This document shows positions 34,406 to 45,937 of a stretch of 64,000 nt of DNA, piece after piece (position 1 is the first letter of the stretch; each line of letters starts with the position of its first letter). Both the position numbers and the translations under genes were made by a program. This stretch comes from Pleurotus djamor (taxonomy: Eukaryota > Basidiomycota > Agaricomycetes > Agaricales > Pleurotaceae). The notes beneath the pieces are model-generated. The model saw nothing but the letters and a program-made list of their open reading frames with translations. It ran no database searches and was not told the origin of the DNA. The stretch is taken from positions 62,001 to 126,000 of the forward strand of contig JAPEVF010000023.1 in assembly GCA_029747585.1 (NCBI GenBank), in the 5' to 3' direction.

Positions 34406-36264
34406 ATGAACCAGCGAACTTCGACCATGCTGGCAAGGAGCCCGACAGCGGCCACGGCCAGCTTATTGACCATTGTCGTTTCTGCCATTCTTTTCGTTTC
34501 ATTCTTGTCGTTATCCCCTGCAACGAGCAACTTGTCTTCGCAGTCACTGAATCTTTCCAGGCCTCTCGTCCTCCATTCTGACGATGAGAAAGCAGTGAGT
34601 CTTCGGCCTTCTTATGTGGAATGTGCTAACCCCAAGTTTTATCAGAGCGCTACTACGAAGCCCTCAAATTTACCCACAGAAACACCTTTGGCAGACTCGT
34701 GGGACGAGCCACCATTGTATCCGGAACCACCTCCTAGACTGACTATCATAGCCATCTGGGTGATCAAAGAAGAAGACCCAATATACCTCCCAAACTTCTT
34801 CGCATCCATTGCCGCCAATCCATCTATTGACCTCTTGTTCGTCAAGTACGACAAGCGAAGCGTTGGCTGTCAACGGGCTTTCGCGCCTCACATCCAAAAT
34901 GTGCGAGAGATATGTCTTTCGGCGCAGGAATATTGGACGCTCCATAAAGACTTTGTTTGCAAACAATGGAGAGGCTGCACAGAGACGCAAGAGACGCAAG
35001 AGACGCAACTCATGGAAAAGCTCCGTGAACGTGGTCAAATTGACTATGTAAGTCTGGTTAACTCTTCAACACATCCAATAGCTGAGCCCTTACAGGTTAA
35101 CTCCCACTTCCGACCGTTCAGGTCTGCAATATTCGATCAATGGATAAACCCACGAACCGAAATCTGGGGTTGGTGTGACATGGACACATTTATGGGTGAC
35201 TTTGAGCGTAATTTTCCTTGGGACATCGCCCGGGATTACGACTTTTTATTCCCTGCGCCTCCCAGTTACGGAGACAACATGCTACTCTATTTCCCAGGTC
35301 ACCTTGCATTCTTTCGGAATTCTCCTCGCGTCGTGCAAGAATTTTTCCGATTCCCCAATTTTCAGTCAATTGACGCGTTCATGGACCTTCCTTGGCTCAC
35401 CGAGGCCTCAGGTATGATATGTTCCTTCAAGCTCTAGCCTACGACTGCTAACGTCCTCGTTCTGTTTCGGTCATAGAGGAAGCTGAATATTCCTTTTGGG
35501 CATTCACCCATACTAGCCTCACCTTCCTTCGCTTCCCTGGCATGGTAGAGAGTGAACTCCATTTCTCTTCCCCCGATAAAGGCACGTTCGCTATCAGGGA
35601 ACCATGGAACTGGAAGGCTGCTACAACCCTTGGCGAGGTCAGTAACAAGATATCTCGGGCTGCACTCTCAACTATCCTCGCAAATGTCACTCGGGCTGTG
35701 GGGCGATCAACATTCACGACTCGTGTCAAGGACTCCGTGGCTAACCTTCGTCAAGGAGAATATTCAGGTGTACTATGGTTCCCGAAGAAATATGCTGTCG
35801 AAGCCATGATTGACTGTTCTTCATATACCGATGCCACACATAAGCTGTGAGACTCCTCTTCAGACCCATATTTTGCCTTCGCTATCTCACCCGCCCTCAG
35901 GTTTATCATGCGCAGGGAGCCCAACCAACCAGTCTTCTATCGCTTCGAACCAAATGGGGAGACTATGTTCCCCATTCCTCGTCTTCCCGCTCATCCAACC
36001 GAGACGGAACCACCCATTTACGTTTGGGACATGTTGTACAAACACTTTCAGTCAGAAAAATACTCTGGTGAGTACTTCACAATCCTCGATGCTTACTCTC
36101 CAGTGAGACGCTTACATTGGTTCCAATCCGACTTAGAATGGTGGAAACTTCCAGGATTGCCGCCTCGCCCGATCTCGTCAGAGGAAATCCTGTTCGTGGA
36201 CCAGACCCACGGCGCTCTTGTGTGGAATACCACAGGAGATATAACATTCGAAGCAAGGCTCTGA
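34406..36264 (+). CDS. Type II membrane glycosyltransferase-like protein
   Basis: Function not established. The N-terminus has a short cytosolic tail and one membrane anchor (ASLLTIVVSAILFVSFLSL, about residues 18-36), as in Golgi type II glycosyltransferases. The luminal part includes TIIAIWVIKEEDPIYLPNFF and the acidic motif WGWCDMDTFMGDF, a DxD-like metal/nucleotide-sugar site in a context like DUF6625-type proteins. Later segments are MLLYFPGHLAFFRNSPRVV and REPNQPVFYRFEPNGETMFP. It ends TGDITFEARL. The first intron (about 34597-34647) is 51 bases without an in-frame stop, and a 36-base GTGAGT...CAG stretch near 36068 may be a retained mini-intron or coding. Either choice keeps the frame, so the exact protein is uncertain. 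Confidence 0.6.
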
Positions 36265-36498
36265 GTTATCTGGAGTATCTATGTATTTATGCCATATCAT
36301 ACTTATCTTTTGTTGTATATTAGTATATCTTTTTTTTCCAGAGCGTGATAGCGTCCAACCTGCCACTTTAGGAGCCACTTTGAGTCTTTACCAACTTAGG
36401 TTTTCTCATTCGCCCACTTCCACAATACCCGGAGCGTAGATAAGTCAGCTCAGTCTATCTGCTACAATCAACAACGAAGTTGAACACAAGCCTCAGCG

Positions 36499-37038
36499 AT
36501 GTCTTCTGAGCCCGAGGAGCATATGAAATACCTCCGCCTGGCCCTTGACGAAGCCGCCAAGTGTACCCCAACACCTACCGCGTTTTGCGTGGGTTGCGTG
36601 CTCGTCACACGGTTCCCCGAGCAAACTAGCCCACCCGTCGTCCTCTCCACCGGTTACTCACGAGAACTGCCTGGAAATACGCACGCAGAAGCAAATGCCC
36701 TTGCTAAGGCACAGACCATATCTCCTGCCGATCTCTCATCGCTCTTCACACTCTCCGACGATCTAAATACGACGATCACCCTCGAAGAAATATTGCGCCA
36801 TACAGACGTCTATACTACCATGGAGCCTTGTTCAGTCAGGACATCTGGCCTAGCTCCTTGCGCAGATGCATTGATAACAGTCGGGGTTCGTCGTTGCATG
36901 ATCGGGGTCGGAGAGCCGGATGACTTTGTTCAATGTGAAGGGGCAACGAAACTCAAAAATGCTGGCGTTGAGATCGTGTGGCTTCGAGGTTTCGAAGAAG
37001 AATGCTTGACTGCCGCTCGAAGAGGGCATGCAACATGA
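36499..37038 (+). CDS. Zinc-dependent deaminase, RIB2-type (DRAP deaminase-like)
   Basis: Single-exon 179-residue protein of the cytidine/deoxycytidylate deaminase fold. The zinc and catalytic signature is complete: NTHAEANAL (His plus catalytic Glu) and TMEPCSVRTSGLAPCADALI (two zinc Cys). The layout resembles the deaminase acting on the pyrimidine intermediate of riboflavin synthesis (RIB2 C-terminal domain, bacterial RibD N-terminal domain) more than CMP or tRNA deaminases. The MSSEPEEHMKYLRLALDEA start and VGVGEPDDFVQCEGATKLKNAGVEI fit that family. The ATG at 36499 is in good context. Substrate is inferred by similarity only. Confidence 0.78.
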   Translation: MSSEPEEHMKYLRLALDEAAKCTPTPTAFCVGCVLVTRFPEQTSPPVVLSTGYSRELPGNTHAEANALAKAQTISPADLSSLFTLSDDLNTTITLEEILRHTDVYTTMEPCSVRTSGLAPCADALITVGVRRCMIGVGEPDDFVQCEGATKLKNAGVEIVWLRGFEEECLTAARRGHAT

Positions 37039-37151
37039 TGTTACCACTTGACCAAGCCCGACACAGTGACAATGCAGTACCCAAATTGGATGAATGTTGA
37101 ACAGTTTCTTTGTGTGTGTACTTTTACATTTTGATACGGGTGTAGGCTAGG

Positions 37152-39433
37152 CTAGCATACTTCCACAACGCCAATGACTGAAGGTCGAAACAACGCGGGT
37201 TCAACGATCTCAATGCACCCTTGATCGATATCCAGCAGCCATTCCCTCTTCAATCGCTTGTGGATCTCTCTGAACGTGTCCGTCGACCCCTTCTCATGGA
37301 TTATCAACACCTCTGTTACGAAGTTCTCCATTGGCCCTTCGTGCGGCTGAGTCTCCAATCGGAACCTCACTCCCTTGATATGCATCAGACCATTAGGATC
37401 AAGCGACTCCTCCAGTTTGCACCTGAGAACCACACATCCATTTACGTCCTCAGCCATTACCTGGACGTCCATCCCGGCCAGCAGTTTTCGGCACTCACTT
37501 CGCGTGTCGGGGCCATCCTTAATAGAAACGAACGAATAACTTAGAGGTCGGAACTTGAAAACGTTACCGAACCAAGTTCGCTTGGGAGGTGAAGACGGAG
37601 TGGTGGGCGAGACGGGCGACGCAGATCCAAGCGACATACTATCGGACGATGAAACACCAGTTCCGCTCGACACTTCGACCTGCATTGGCGGGGGGACGGC
37701 AATTTGAACGCGCTTGCCAGCCCGTTTTCCCGTAGAAAACACTCTTGCGACGCGTGAAACCGCTGAATTTTCTTTGCCAGCGCCAGAAGCATCAACGGTT
37801 GGTTTTTCTACCTTCTTTTGACGAACAGAAAGAGGGCGTGTCGTTCGTGCAGTTATGGCGCGTGGTTCTTCGGGAGGTGCTTGACCAACCCGAGTTGTTT
37901 GCATGCTATTAAGTCTTTCGGCGATCTGTTGAAAGAATACTTGGATCTTCTCATCTTGCAAGTCAGCGGTGGTCAAGTTGGGAATATTGAGCGCATCCAT
38001 CACGGGCGAGAGCGGAGAGATACCAGCGAACGGAGATGCCAAAGGATTGGAGGCTAAACACGGAGCACCTCCTTGATTGTCGAGAGATGCGATCGAGTCT
38101 TGCTGAACGGTAGACCGATTGCGAGAAGCTCGCCTTGGGGTCGGGGGTCCAGCACGAGGCGGCAACGTCGAGTGGGACATTGCTACGGGAGAGCAGGGAG
38201 CGGTCGATTCACTATCATCAAGGACCTTCGCCTTAGTTCGTTTCCTCCGGGATGACTTGGTCATCATTTCGTTCTCCTGTTCGCATTCTTCAAGATGCCG
38301 TGTACGATACTCAACAAGGAGGTGATAGATTCCTTTTTGCCAGTTAGACTCGCCGTTTGTAAGACATTTCATGATTTCCGAGTCGGGTGTCCCGTGCCAC
38401 AAAGTACGAAGGTTGGCGAATATATCTGGGTCGATGGACGTGAGTGCGCAGTCTAAGGGAATCTGGATTGAAAGAACAGTATAAGGCAAGCGAAGTTTGT
38501 TCAGCTTGAAGAAGGGGTGGTCCAGAATCTCAGGCATGGTTATTCGCGCGTTGACGTCCGTTTTGAGCATGCGGTAGATGAGATTCTGAGCGAGAGGGTC
38601 GATATCAGCAGGCATTTTGAAGATACCCAGCTTGACCTTTTCCAAGAGGGGAGCGAGCTCTTCGGCGTCGAATGGAAGCTTTCCGACTAGCAAAGCAAAG
38701 AGGATGATGCCACAAGACCAGATATCAGCCGCCGAGCCATTGTAAGAGTGACCGCTGCAAACTTCAGGAGCAACGTAGTGGGGACTACCGCAGGATGTAC
38801 GCAAGAGGCCATCGTTTGCTTGATTAGCTTGCCAGGCCGCCATACCGAAGTCGGCAATCTTCACATTGAGGTCTTGGTCGAGAAGAATGTTCTCCGGTTT
38901 AAGGTCTCTGTGAGCGATATTTAGTTGATGACAGTAGTTGACAGCGGCGATGATCTGCTGAAAGTAGTCCAGAGCCTCCAGTGTAGGTAGTCGGCCTTTG
39001 TTACAGAGGTATTCGAATAACTCGCCGCCTTTGACGTATTCCAGGATAAGGTAGAGGTCCGTCGAGGTCTCCCAGACATCGTACAGTTTCATGATATTGG
39101 GGTGATCAATGAGTTTCATCACGACAATCTCTCGTTCGATGGCAAGCTGACTTTGTCCCGTCTGTTCCGCGAGGTTGTGAAGCGAAGTGCAAGAGGTCAA
39201 GGACACCTTGGAGACGATTTTGACCGCTGCGTACTGGCCTGTCTTTGAATGTCGGGCGATTCGTACCCGCCCTGCGTAAAAATGTTTCAGGAAAGCCTGG
39301 ATTGACCACGACAACGGATGAACTCACCAGAGCTGCCCTTGCCAATGGTTCTGCCGATTTTCCAAAGGCCTATGCGCTTTGGATCCACGCGCTTTGTGCG
39401 GGGCAGCCCACAGGGAGGTTCAGCCTGAGTCAT
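37152..39433 (-). CDS. Gin4/Hsl1/Nim1-type serine/threonine kinase
   Basis: Cell-cycle and septin-linked protein kinase. Exon 1 (39433-39328) gives MTQAEPPCGLPRTKRVDPKR and WKIGRTIGKGSS; exon 2 (39271-37152) completes the glycine loop with GRVRIARHSKTGQYAAVKI. The total is exactly 741 codons plus stop. Kinase motifs include AVK, HRDLKPEN, DFGMA and APE, with SCGSPHYVAPEV in the activation segment. A long Ser/Pro/Thr-rich middle follows. The C-terminus (about residues 590-735) resembles the fungal kinase-associated KA1-like domain: FKFRPLSYSFVS, RCKLEESLDP and GVRFRLETQP. In yeasts this family relieves Swe1/Wee1 inhibition and acts at the bud neck. The exact orthology (Gin4, Kcc4, Hsl1 or Cdr2) is not settled here. 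Confidence 0.88.
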
Positions 39434-39571
39434 AGAATGAGATAGTAAGATAGTGATGCTTGCAGAATAGAATAGAGTGTTTGTGGTAGAAGATAGTCAA
39501 GAAGGAAGTGCTAGTCGAAGTACAGAAAAGCGTCCGAGGTCTATATAGTTTTGTGGTCATTACGTCATAGA

Positions 39572-40724
39572 TCAGTGTCCCTTGGCTGCCTCGGCGATGA
39601 AACCTCTCAACGCAGCCGCGCTCTCTTCCAACAGCCCAGCCTCTTCATCGCTGAGTGGCATTCTCAGTGTTCGATGAACACCTTTCCTGCCCAGGACAAC
39701 TGGGAGACTCAGGCAGCAGCCCATGTCGTCGATCCAGTGGGAGATGGGTCGAACATTTCGCTGATCGAAGAGAATGGACTTGCAGATACTGGCTGTCAGA
39801 GCACCGATTCCATAGGCAGTAGCACCTTTGGCGGCGATGATATTTCCAGCTTTGTCTTTCGTCCTTTTTGCAATGTCCTTACGATCGAGTGTTCTGTTTG
39901 GAAGGAGGCACTGGTCGAGGGGGACGGCTCCGACGGTCACACAGGACCACGCAACCTAGTCGGTGATATGTAGATCAGATAACGAACACAGTATTTGGTT
40001 GCTAAAAAAATAACTAACCATCTGTGTTTCCCCATGTTCGCCTAGAACATACGCATCGACGCTACTAGCATCAACATCGAGCTCATCGGCCAACAATCCC
40101 CTCAACCGTGCGCTGTCCAGGAACGTTCCACTACCTAAAACTTGACCTTCGGGTAGGCCAGAGTATTTTCGGGCGAAGTAGGTCAGTACGTCGACTGGAT
40201 TTGCCACCAAAAGAATCACGGCATCTTTTTTAAACGGTTTCATTGACGTGATCGCAGAGTTTAGGATGTGGAGGTTGCGATCGAGCAAATCGGTACGCGA
40301 TTCGCCTATTCAAACACGCAGGAACTCGTACTGAGGGTCGGCTCTGATAAAAAAGAGCGACGATGAGCTCACCGTGCCTTTGCTTCGCGCCTGCGCTGAT
40401 GACAATGACATCGCACTGGCCAGCTTCTTTGTGGGTACCACCTCGAATCCTGACCCCTCCACCCCTGTTTCTCGCTGCGTGAATACCCAGTAAACATCGA
40501 CTCGGTAAGACTCACCCAACGGCGCCATGATATGTCGTAGCATCTTCAAGATCTTTGACCTGTGCATCTCGAAGTTCTGTCTTGGGATCAACCAAGATAA
40601 CTTCACTAGCGACTGGATTGAGGATCAAACAGAGAGCAATGGCGGATCCAACAGATCCTGCTCCCAAAATCGCAATTCTTGACCTGGACGTTGAAACATT
40701 TGGGTCCATAGCTGGTGGCTCCAT
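39572..40724 (-). CDS. L-lactate dehydrogenase-like enzyme
   Basis: NAD-dependent 2-hydroxyacid dehydrogenase of the LDH/MDH family. It starts MEPPAMDPN at 40724 (an alternative in-frame ATG is five codons on). The Rossmann motif IAILGAGSVGSAIALCLI is followed by an acidic VDPK, which selects NAD. The substrate loop, joined across an intron, reads GAKQRHGESRTDLLDRN: glutamine at the discriminating position and the following Arg favour lactate over malate. Also present are VANPVDVLTYFA, SGTFLDSARLRGLLAD and the catalytic GEHGETQMV. The C-terminus is GFIAEAAKGH. At least three introns. Basidiomycetes do not all carry LDH-like genes, so physiological substrate should be regarded as probable, not proven. 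Confidence 0.85.
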
Positions 40725-40922
40725 GGCGGTGAAGACCAAGAACAGTCGGCCATGTTCGAGATGATTGTAGACCAAGTAAGGGGCGTCAGGGATCGCGCCT
40801 GAGGAAAAAGGGAAATAGATAAATTAAGGCTTTGGAAGCCGAGGTGTAGATATGTAGGTATACTCTTATGTGCAATGGGAGAAATACAGAAAGGAAGACT
40901 GGGGGCATAAGAACGTTCCACA

Positions 40923-43020
40923 TCAAGCGACTGCTCGATGAATACCACGTATCACTTTCTTTCCCTTTGATATAACGTTGGTGCCTCCATTGTTTTCCTT
41001 GTCACTGGATTTTCGTGAAGCCTTCGAACCGCTGTTCTTGGCGATACGAACGGTCTGCTGGGCCTTTGCCTTCTTAGCGTCGGATGCTGGCCGTGCCGAT
41101 TTGCTGAGTTCCATGGCTTGTGGACTCTTCGCGGTCAGAGGGGGCTTCGAGTCGGACCGAGTAGAGGTAGGTTTGCCTGCCAGATTGCCGTTCGAAGTCC
41201 GCGGTATCAAAGACTTCCTTGGAGCCGGCAGCTTTGAAGTAGGCTTGTTCGTATCACGTTCCGTCGCAACAGAAACAGCTTTCGTTGTTGGCGGCTCAGG
41301 TAGCGGCGTGGTAGGCGGACACGACGAGTGTGAATTTTTCAGGATGGACTTCAAAGGGAGAGGAGGCTTCTGCGCGTTACCGTTGGCCGGTGAAAGAGAT
41401 GGCTGCCTGCTGATTCCCCGCTCGCTTTCAGTCTCGGGTTCCGTGCGCTCGCTGATAGTTTCCAGTGATCCGAGTTCACTCCCGCTCCGGATGGCAGCGC
41501 AGATGCGCTCAAAGGAAGATAGGGCACGTGCAGCTTCTAACAGTCCATCGTCCGAGTCCTCCTGCGCGTCGGGGCCGTGACCTCTCGACATGCTCGTTTC
41601 TGTACTAGCATTTGGTAGGTGGGCGGGAAAGTCACTAGTCAGCTGAGCAAAAGCAGAATTGTCGAAAGGTAAAGGACCACCGCTAAGCCGAGCACGAGAA
41701 ACCTTTTCTTCGCGGAGATCGTTGTTGATTCTCACGTCTGCAGACAAGAGTTGGGCGGTCAGGATGTCGGTGAAGGAGTCGGGCCCGCTTGAAGAATTTG
41801 AGACGCCCGTATCACCCAGAGTTGCGTCGACGAATGACCAATCTTCCAAAGAACCACTGGATTGATGCATTATCCCTGTCATCGAGCTCGTGCTGACGGT
41901 GACTGCGAGAGAGCCAGAGGATCGAGAGGACGTCCTAAGATGCTTCCGACTCGAATGACTGGCCATGAGCTCTTGCTTGAAGACTTGACTAGCTAAGGGA
42001 GGTAAAGCAGTTTCCGACTTCGAGTTATCAAGACGAGAGCTAGTATCACTTGGGAGGGACCGAGCGCTGCTAGACGGTTCGACGATACGAGAGAGCGTTT
42101 TGGATTTGACATCCTCTGTAGCACCGCGGGGCCTTTGGAGTAGACCGATAGTACCACCAAGTTTTTTCCTGCTCTCAAGTAGAGCTTTGACCGCGTTTTN
42201 GCCGTTCTTCGCTCAGAACGTCGTGTATGGACGAGATGTCTGAAGGCGATGGTGTGATAGCGTCTGAATGATTTCCGTCGTCAAGAGCAAGCCCCTTCCA
42301 GTATTTGGTGATCTTCTTGTTATCTTTCAGGGCCCTCCGAGTAATCAAGCACAGATTGATAGCAGAAATGTATTCTTCTTGCGTGCGAGGACCAATGACA
42401 CCGAGGAGGATTTGAGCCCAAGCGGAACCGGGAGTAGAAGCAGCTTCTTTGATGGCGGAAACAAGAGCGGCGTCGGCAGACTCGCCTTCAAGAACAAGTT
42501 CGCGAGCAGATGACAGCACGGAGTAGCCTGAATCTTCGTTCACAAGGCGGGCGGTGAATATTTCCAGCTGGCCGATACGTTCTTGAAGTCGAGTGACCTC
42601 GTCCTTGTGAGCCTGCAGCTCGCGCTGAACCAAGACATGCTTCCGTCGCTCAGCGAATGCTTCCACCTTGGTGTTTTCTAGAGCTTCCCTCGCCTCCGAG
42701 AGTTCAGACTTGAGGTGGACCTGCGATTCCTTGAATTCAGAAAGCTCCCGCTGAAGAATCTCGATTGGTGACGTCTTAGGCGTCGCAGAGGAAGGTTGAA
42801 GCGTTCTGGTACCTTCTGGAAGAGACATTCGGGTCACCATAGTGAAAACTTCATCGGTAAGCGAGGTTTGTTCAGGATGACCACCGGGGAGTATGGGAGC
42901 CTGCCCCACGACTGGGGGTATCTCGAACCCCGCCCCAGCACCAACCATCGAAGGTAACACGGTAGGGCATGATTTCGTCCTGCGATGAAGGAACGACTTG
43001 AAAATACCGGAAAGGCGCAT
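40923..43020 (-). CDS. Coiled-coil, Ser/Pro-rich protein of unknown function
   Basis: Not recognised. A single long frame begins MRLSGIFKSFLHRRTKS at 43020. Residues about 85-160 form a heptad-rich coiled coil (for example LQRELSEFKESQVHLKSEL and TRLQERIGQLEIFTARLV), followed by a helical domain (ALVSAIKEAASTPGSAWAQI, EYISAINLCLITRRALK). The C-terminal half is disordered and rich in Ser, Pro, Thr and Lys, ending ISKGKKVIRGIHRAVA. The N at 42200 falls in a run of four T. Counting it ends the protein at once; skipping it joins the two halves into exactly 698 codons plus stop, so it is almost certainly an extra base. The architecture suggests a cytoskeletal or signalling scaffold, without direct evidence. 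Confidence 0.7.
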
Positions 43021-43136
43021 AAATTATATGTGGATGTAGTAGTAGGATGTTGTTGTAGAGCTGAAGTGAGTTGGCGGGCGAGAGACGAGCGGCAGAGGGT
43101 GACCCGGTGCTCAAGTTAGGGGCAGGTAGCTACAAC

Positions 43137-44302
43137 CTACAAGTTACTGGTAGCAACAGGGCTCAGATATTTAAGAAGCCACTGAATAGATGCCTTGAAG
43201 GCACCCTCTTTGCCAGCGAGTACTTTGGGATCGCTGAGATCCCCACGGACACTGAAGCCGTGAGTGCATCCTTCAAAGTAGGTGCGTTCATATCCAGGAG
43301 CGTACTTCCCACCACCCAAAACTCGATCACACTCGTCGCGTAATTCGTCCGTGAATAGGTCATCAAATTCACAGCTGTTCACAAGCAGGGGCACGCCAGT
43401 CTTGGAGTATTTCTGCCATAGCGTTGAGTCAATCATCGTCATCCGAAATGGTTGAGGGGAAAGTTACGTACCTCGAAATCTGCGATCTGAAGGAGAGATG
43501 GGTGCGAGACAACGACGGCCTTGAGTTCGCCAGCGAAGGCAAGGTTAAAGCAGTAGCGAGCTACGGAAGGGATCATATGGAAACTGTCATGGATTATTGC
43601 ACAATTTCTCACCTCCAAAGCAAAAACCGCAGGCACCGATATCTTTGATTCCTTGTGCCTTCAACGCGGCGATGGCCTTCTCTACAGTTGGGGTTGTCTG
43701 GTCAGGGCCGTGGTTTTTGAACCACTTAGGGAGAGAGAAGCCAGTCTGCAGGAAGAGCGGCGGTCAAGAGACGGTAACGTGACTGTAATTGCTAAAACGA
43801 CTAACATCTCCAAAAAGCGCATCAGCAGGGACTGGGTCACCATTTAGGATATCAGGCACATAGACCTGGATCAAACTTGAGGAGCGATGTGCATGAGATG
43901 ACATAGTGATGACTGACCTTGAATCCATTTCGCGCGTAATCGTCTGCGAGGAGCTAAAGCACACGTCAATACAACCAGAATCAAGGTCTTTGCCAGAATG
44001 CTCACCTGGATGTTGATCAACTGGGGTCCGAAGATGTCTGTCATGAACAAGACGGCCTTGTCCTTGGGATAGTCGATTTCCGGGGTAGCGACGTAGGTTT
44101 CAACACCGTTGAGNGTCTCCCATTTCCCTGTAATAATCTTGATGAGATCGGTAGGCAATTATGTACAAGGCCTCCAGACTCGCCTGTCGGTGTTCCTTCG
44201 TGCGTAACACCTATTGATCCATGAGCATGGGACGGTTTGACGTGACGACTTCTAGCAGCAGATAGTTGGCGTACCCTTGATACAATCTTTGCAGAAACTC
44301 AT
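43137..44302 (-). CDS. Dienelactone hydrolase family protein
   Basis: Alpha/beta hydrolase of the carboxymethylenebutenolidase type, generally in aromatic catabolism or ester detoxification. Exon 1 gives MSFCKDCIKG; exon 2 (44210-44184) adds VTHEGTPT; exon 3 starts at 44127 with GKWE. The intron between them, 44128-44183, has a GC donor (GCGAGT) with no usable GT substitute. The N at 44114 is the third base of an ACN (Thr) codon and does not break the frame. The nucleophile segment ACGFCFGG, the acid segment CEFDDLFTDELRDE and CTHGFSVRG with the catalytic His are all present. It ends PVATSNL. A TATA box precedes it. Confidence 0.9.
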
Positions 44303-44709
44303 TGTGGTGGTGGTGGACAGAGGCGAAGCTTAAGACTGATCATTCCCAAGGCTTGGCTTTTATATGCACCCGGTTCCATAAAGGCCGGCGATAGCCTTGA
44401 CAAGAATTCGCAAGGGGAGCCACAATCGCGCTAAACATTGAACGCATCAGGAGGTCACATTGGAGAGCATGAATGACAAATCCATTTCTTTTCTCATCCA
44501 TCTCAGGCATGCACGCTATGGGCGCTGGATGGGTCAAACGCGGTCCTTGGTACGCTTATCGCTTTAACCTCGGTTAGGTAACTGAGTGAATGAGAATCTG
44601 GGTAGATAGCAACCGAAAGCAGTTCGAGAAAGTACATGAACTACAAGTATAGTCAGCATTGGCACTTCAAAGATGGATGAGACCCCATGGACGTACTTAA
44701 ATAAGGAGA
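44303..44709. other. DLH promoter and Sds3-like 3' region
   Basis: 407 bases upstream of the dienelactone hydrolase. The TATA box is annotated separately. No coding exon recognised. Confidence 0.5.
44357..44364 (-). promoter_or_regulatory. TATA box (TATAAAAG) of the dienelactone hydrolase gene
   Basis: TATAAAAG on the minus strand, 55-62 bases before the ATG at 44302. This is ideal spacing for a short 5' leader and fits an inducible gene. Confidence 0.65.
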
Positions 44710-45852
44710 TTATACAGTCGTTTTCCCTGACATGGCAGTCACCCTCCGTCGCTTGCTTCCTCTACGAATCTCGCCTAGGTCACTTTCGCTCTCAGCTTCC
44801 TTACACCCAGCCAGAGAAGCCAGACTCTTTCCTAATCCACCTATGGCTTGACTCTGCGTGCCTCCGCCCTTTGGCCTGCGTCGACCAGTGCCTCCGCCTC
44901 CGCCAGTGTTCGTACCCCCTCCAGTCGGCCCATTTGGTAAAGTAGTTGATGTCAATGGTAATGGAAAAGGCGAGGGTAGTTCGTCGACCGATAGTGAGTG
45001 GGGATTCAGGACCGGACCAGTTGTGATCGCAACACCAACACCATAATTGTTGTATGCTACAGCCGGAGCACCGAGAGGCGTAGGGGGAGGGGACGTTCCT
45101 AGCTTATTGCGTAGTTTCCGTGTAATGTGTGGTCTACTTTGTGAATCAAGAGTTGGGTCTGTAATCAGGTCAATACTGCACCTCGCCGATGATGAGATGA
45201 GAGATGTTTGCTTACCACCGACTATGCCTTCACCTTCCTTCTCTTCTCTAGCCCTCCTTCGTCGCTCTTCGATCCCCTCTAAGAGCCTCTCGCGAACGCG
45301 TTCACGTCCCCGACGCCACTCATCTTCAACGCGTTCTCGTTCTTCAGTATAAGCTGCTTTCACGCATTCCGACGCGTGACGTTCTTCAGCCTCGAGTTGA
45401 GCGAGCAAAGCGGACCGTTCCAAGGAAAGGGGGAGAAGACGGAGATTGTAAAGGTCGTTGTCTTCTGGTCTCGTAGCCAGTTGTTGTGCGGTGTATTGTA
45501 GATTATTCAAGGTCTCTGCATATGCTCGTCCACTGTATGGAAAGTGGTAGCGGGGCACATGGGGGGCAGATATGGATACTCACTCATCTCGACGGTCGCT
45601 CATTTCCTTCCCAAGCTTCCCTGATATATCTTTTCGTTTCTTCTCTTTCCTTGCATCTTCACCTAGACGTTTGGCTGTGAAACCGACGAGCTTCATAAAG
45701 ATGGGTTCGAAGGTATACATACCATGGGGTCTGGTACTCGGACCAGCAACCACTGCATGGTGGTGGTGATATCCATCAACCTCTGTGTCGAGAAGCATGC
45801 CTTTGCCCTTATAATTAGCTGAATATGAGAAGATTCCTGGTTGCGGTGGCAT
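44710..45852 (-). CDS. Sds3-like protein (Sin3/Rpd3 histone deacetylase complex)
   Basis: Probable subunit of a Sin3-type deacetylase complex. ATG 45852 gives MPPQPGIFSY; a TAG lies in frame shortly upstream. An intron with donor GTGAGT after KEMSDRRD joins to GRAYAETLNNLQYTAQQL. The central 150 residues are strongly helical and charged: LEAEERHASECVKAAYTEER and EWRRGRERVRERLLEGIEER, the long coiled coil seen in Sds3/BRMS1 proteins. A segment SRPHITRKLRNKLGTSP follows, then a Pro/Gly-rich stretch and a basic end RRGSKRRRVTAMSGKTTV. The family call rests on the coiled-coil layout, so it is moderate. It begins only 85 bases after the stop codon of the MAK21 gene. Confidence 0.6.
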
Positions 45853-45937
45853 GGAAGGTGGGGGCACGACGGAGGTGATGTGAGTCTTTGTCTAGGCCAC
45901 TGCCAGAAATAAACATTGTTTTGCAATATTTACGCGA

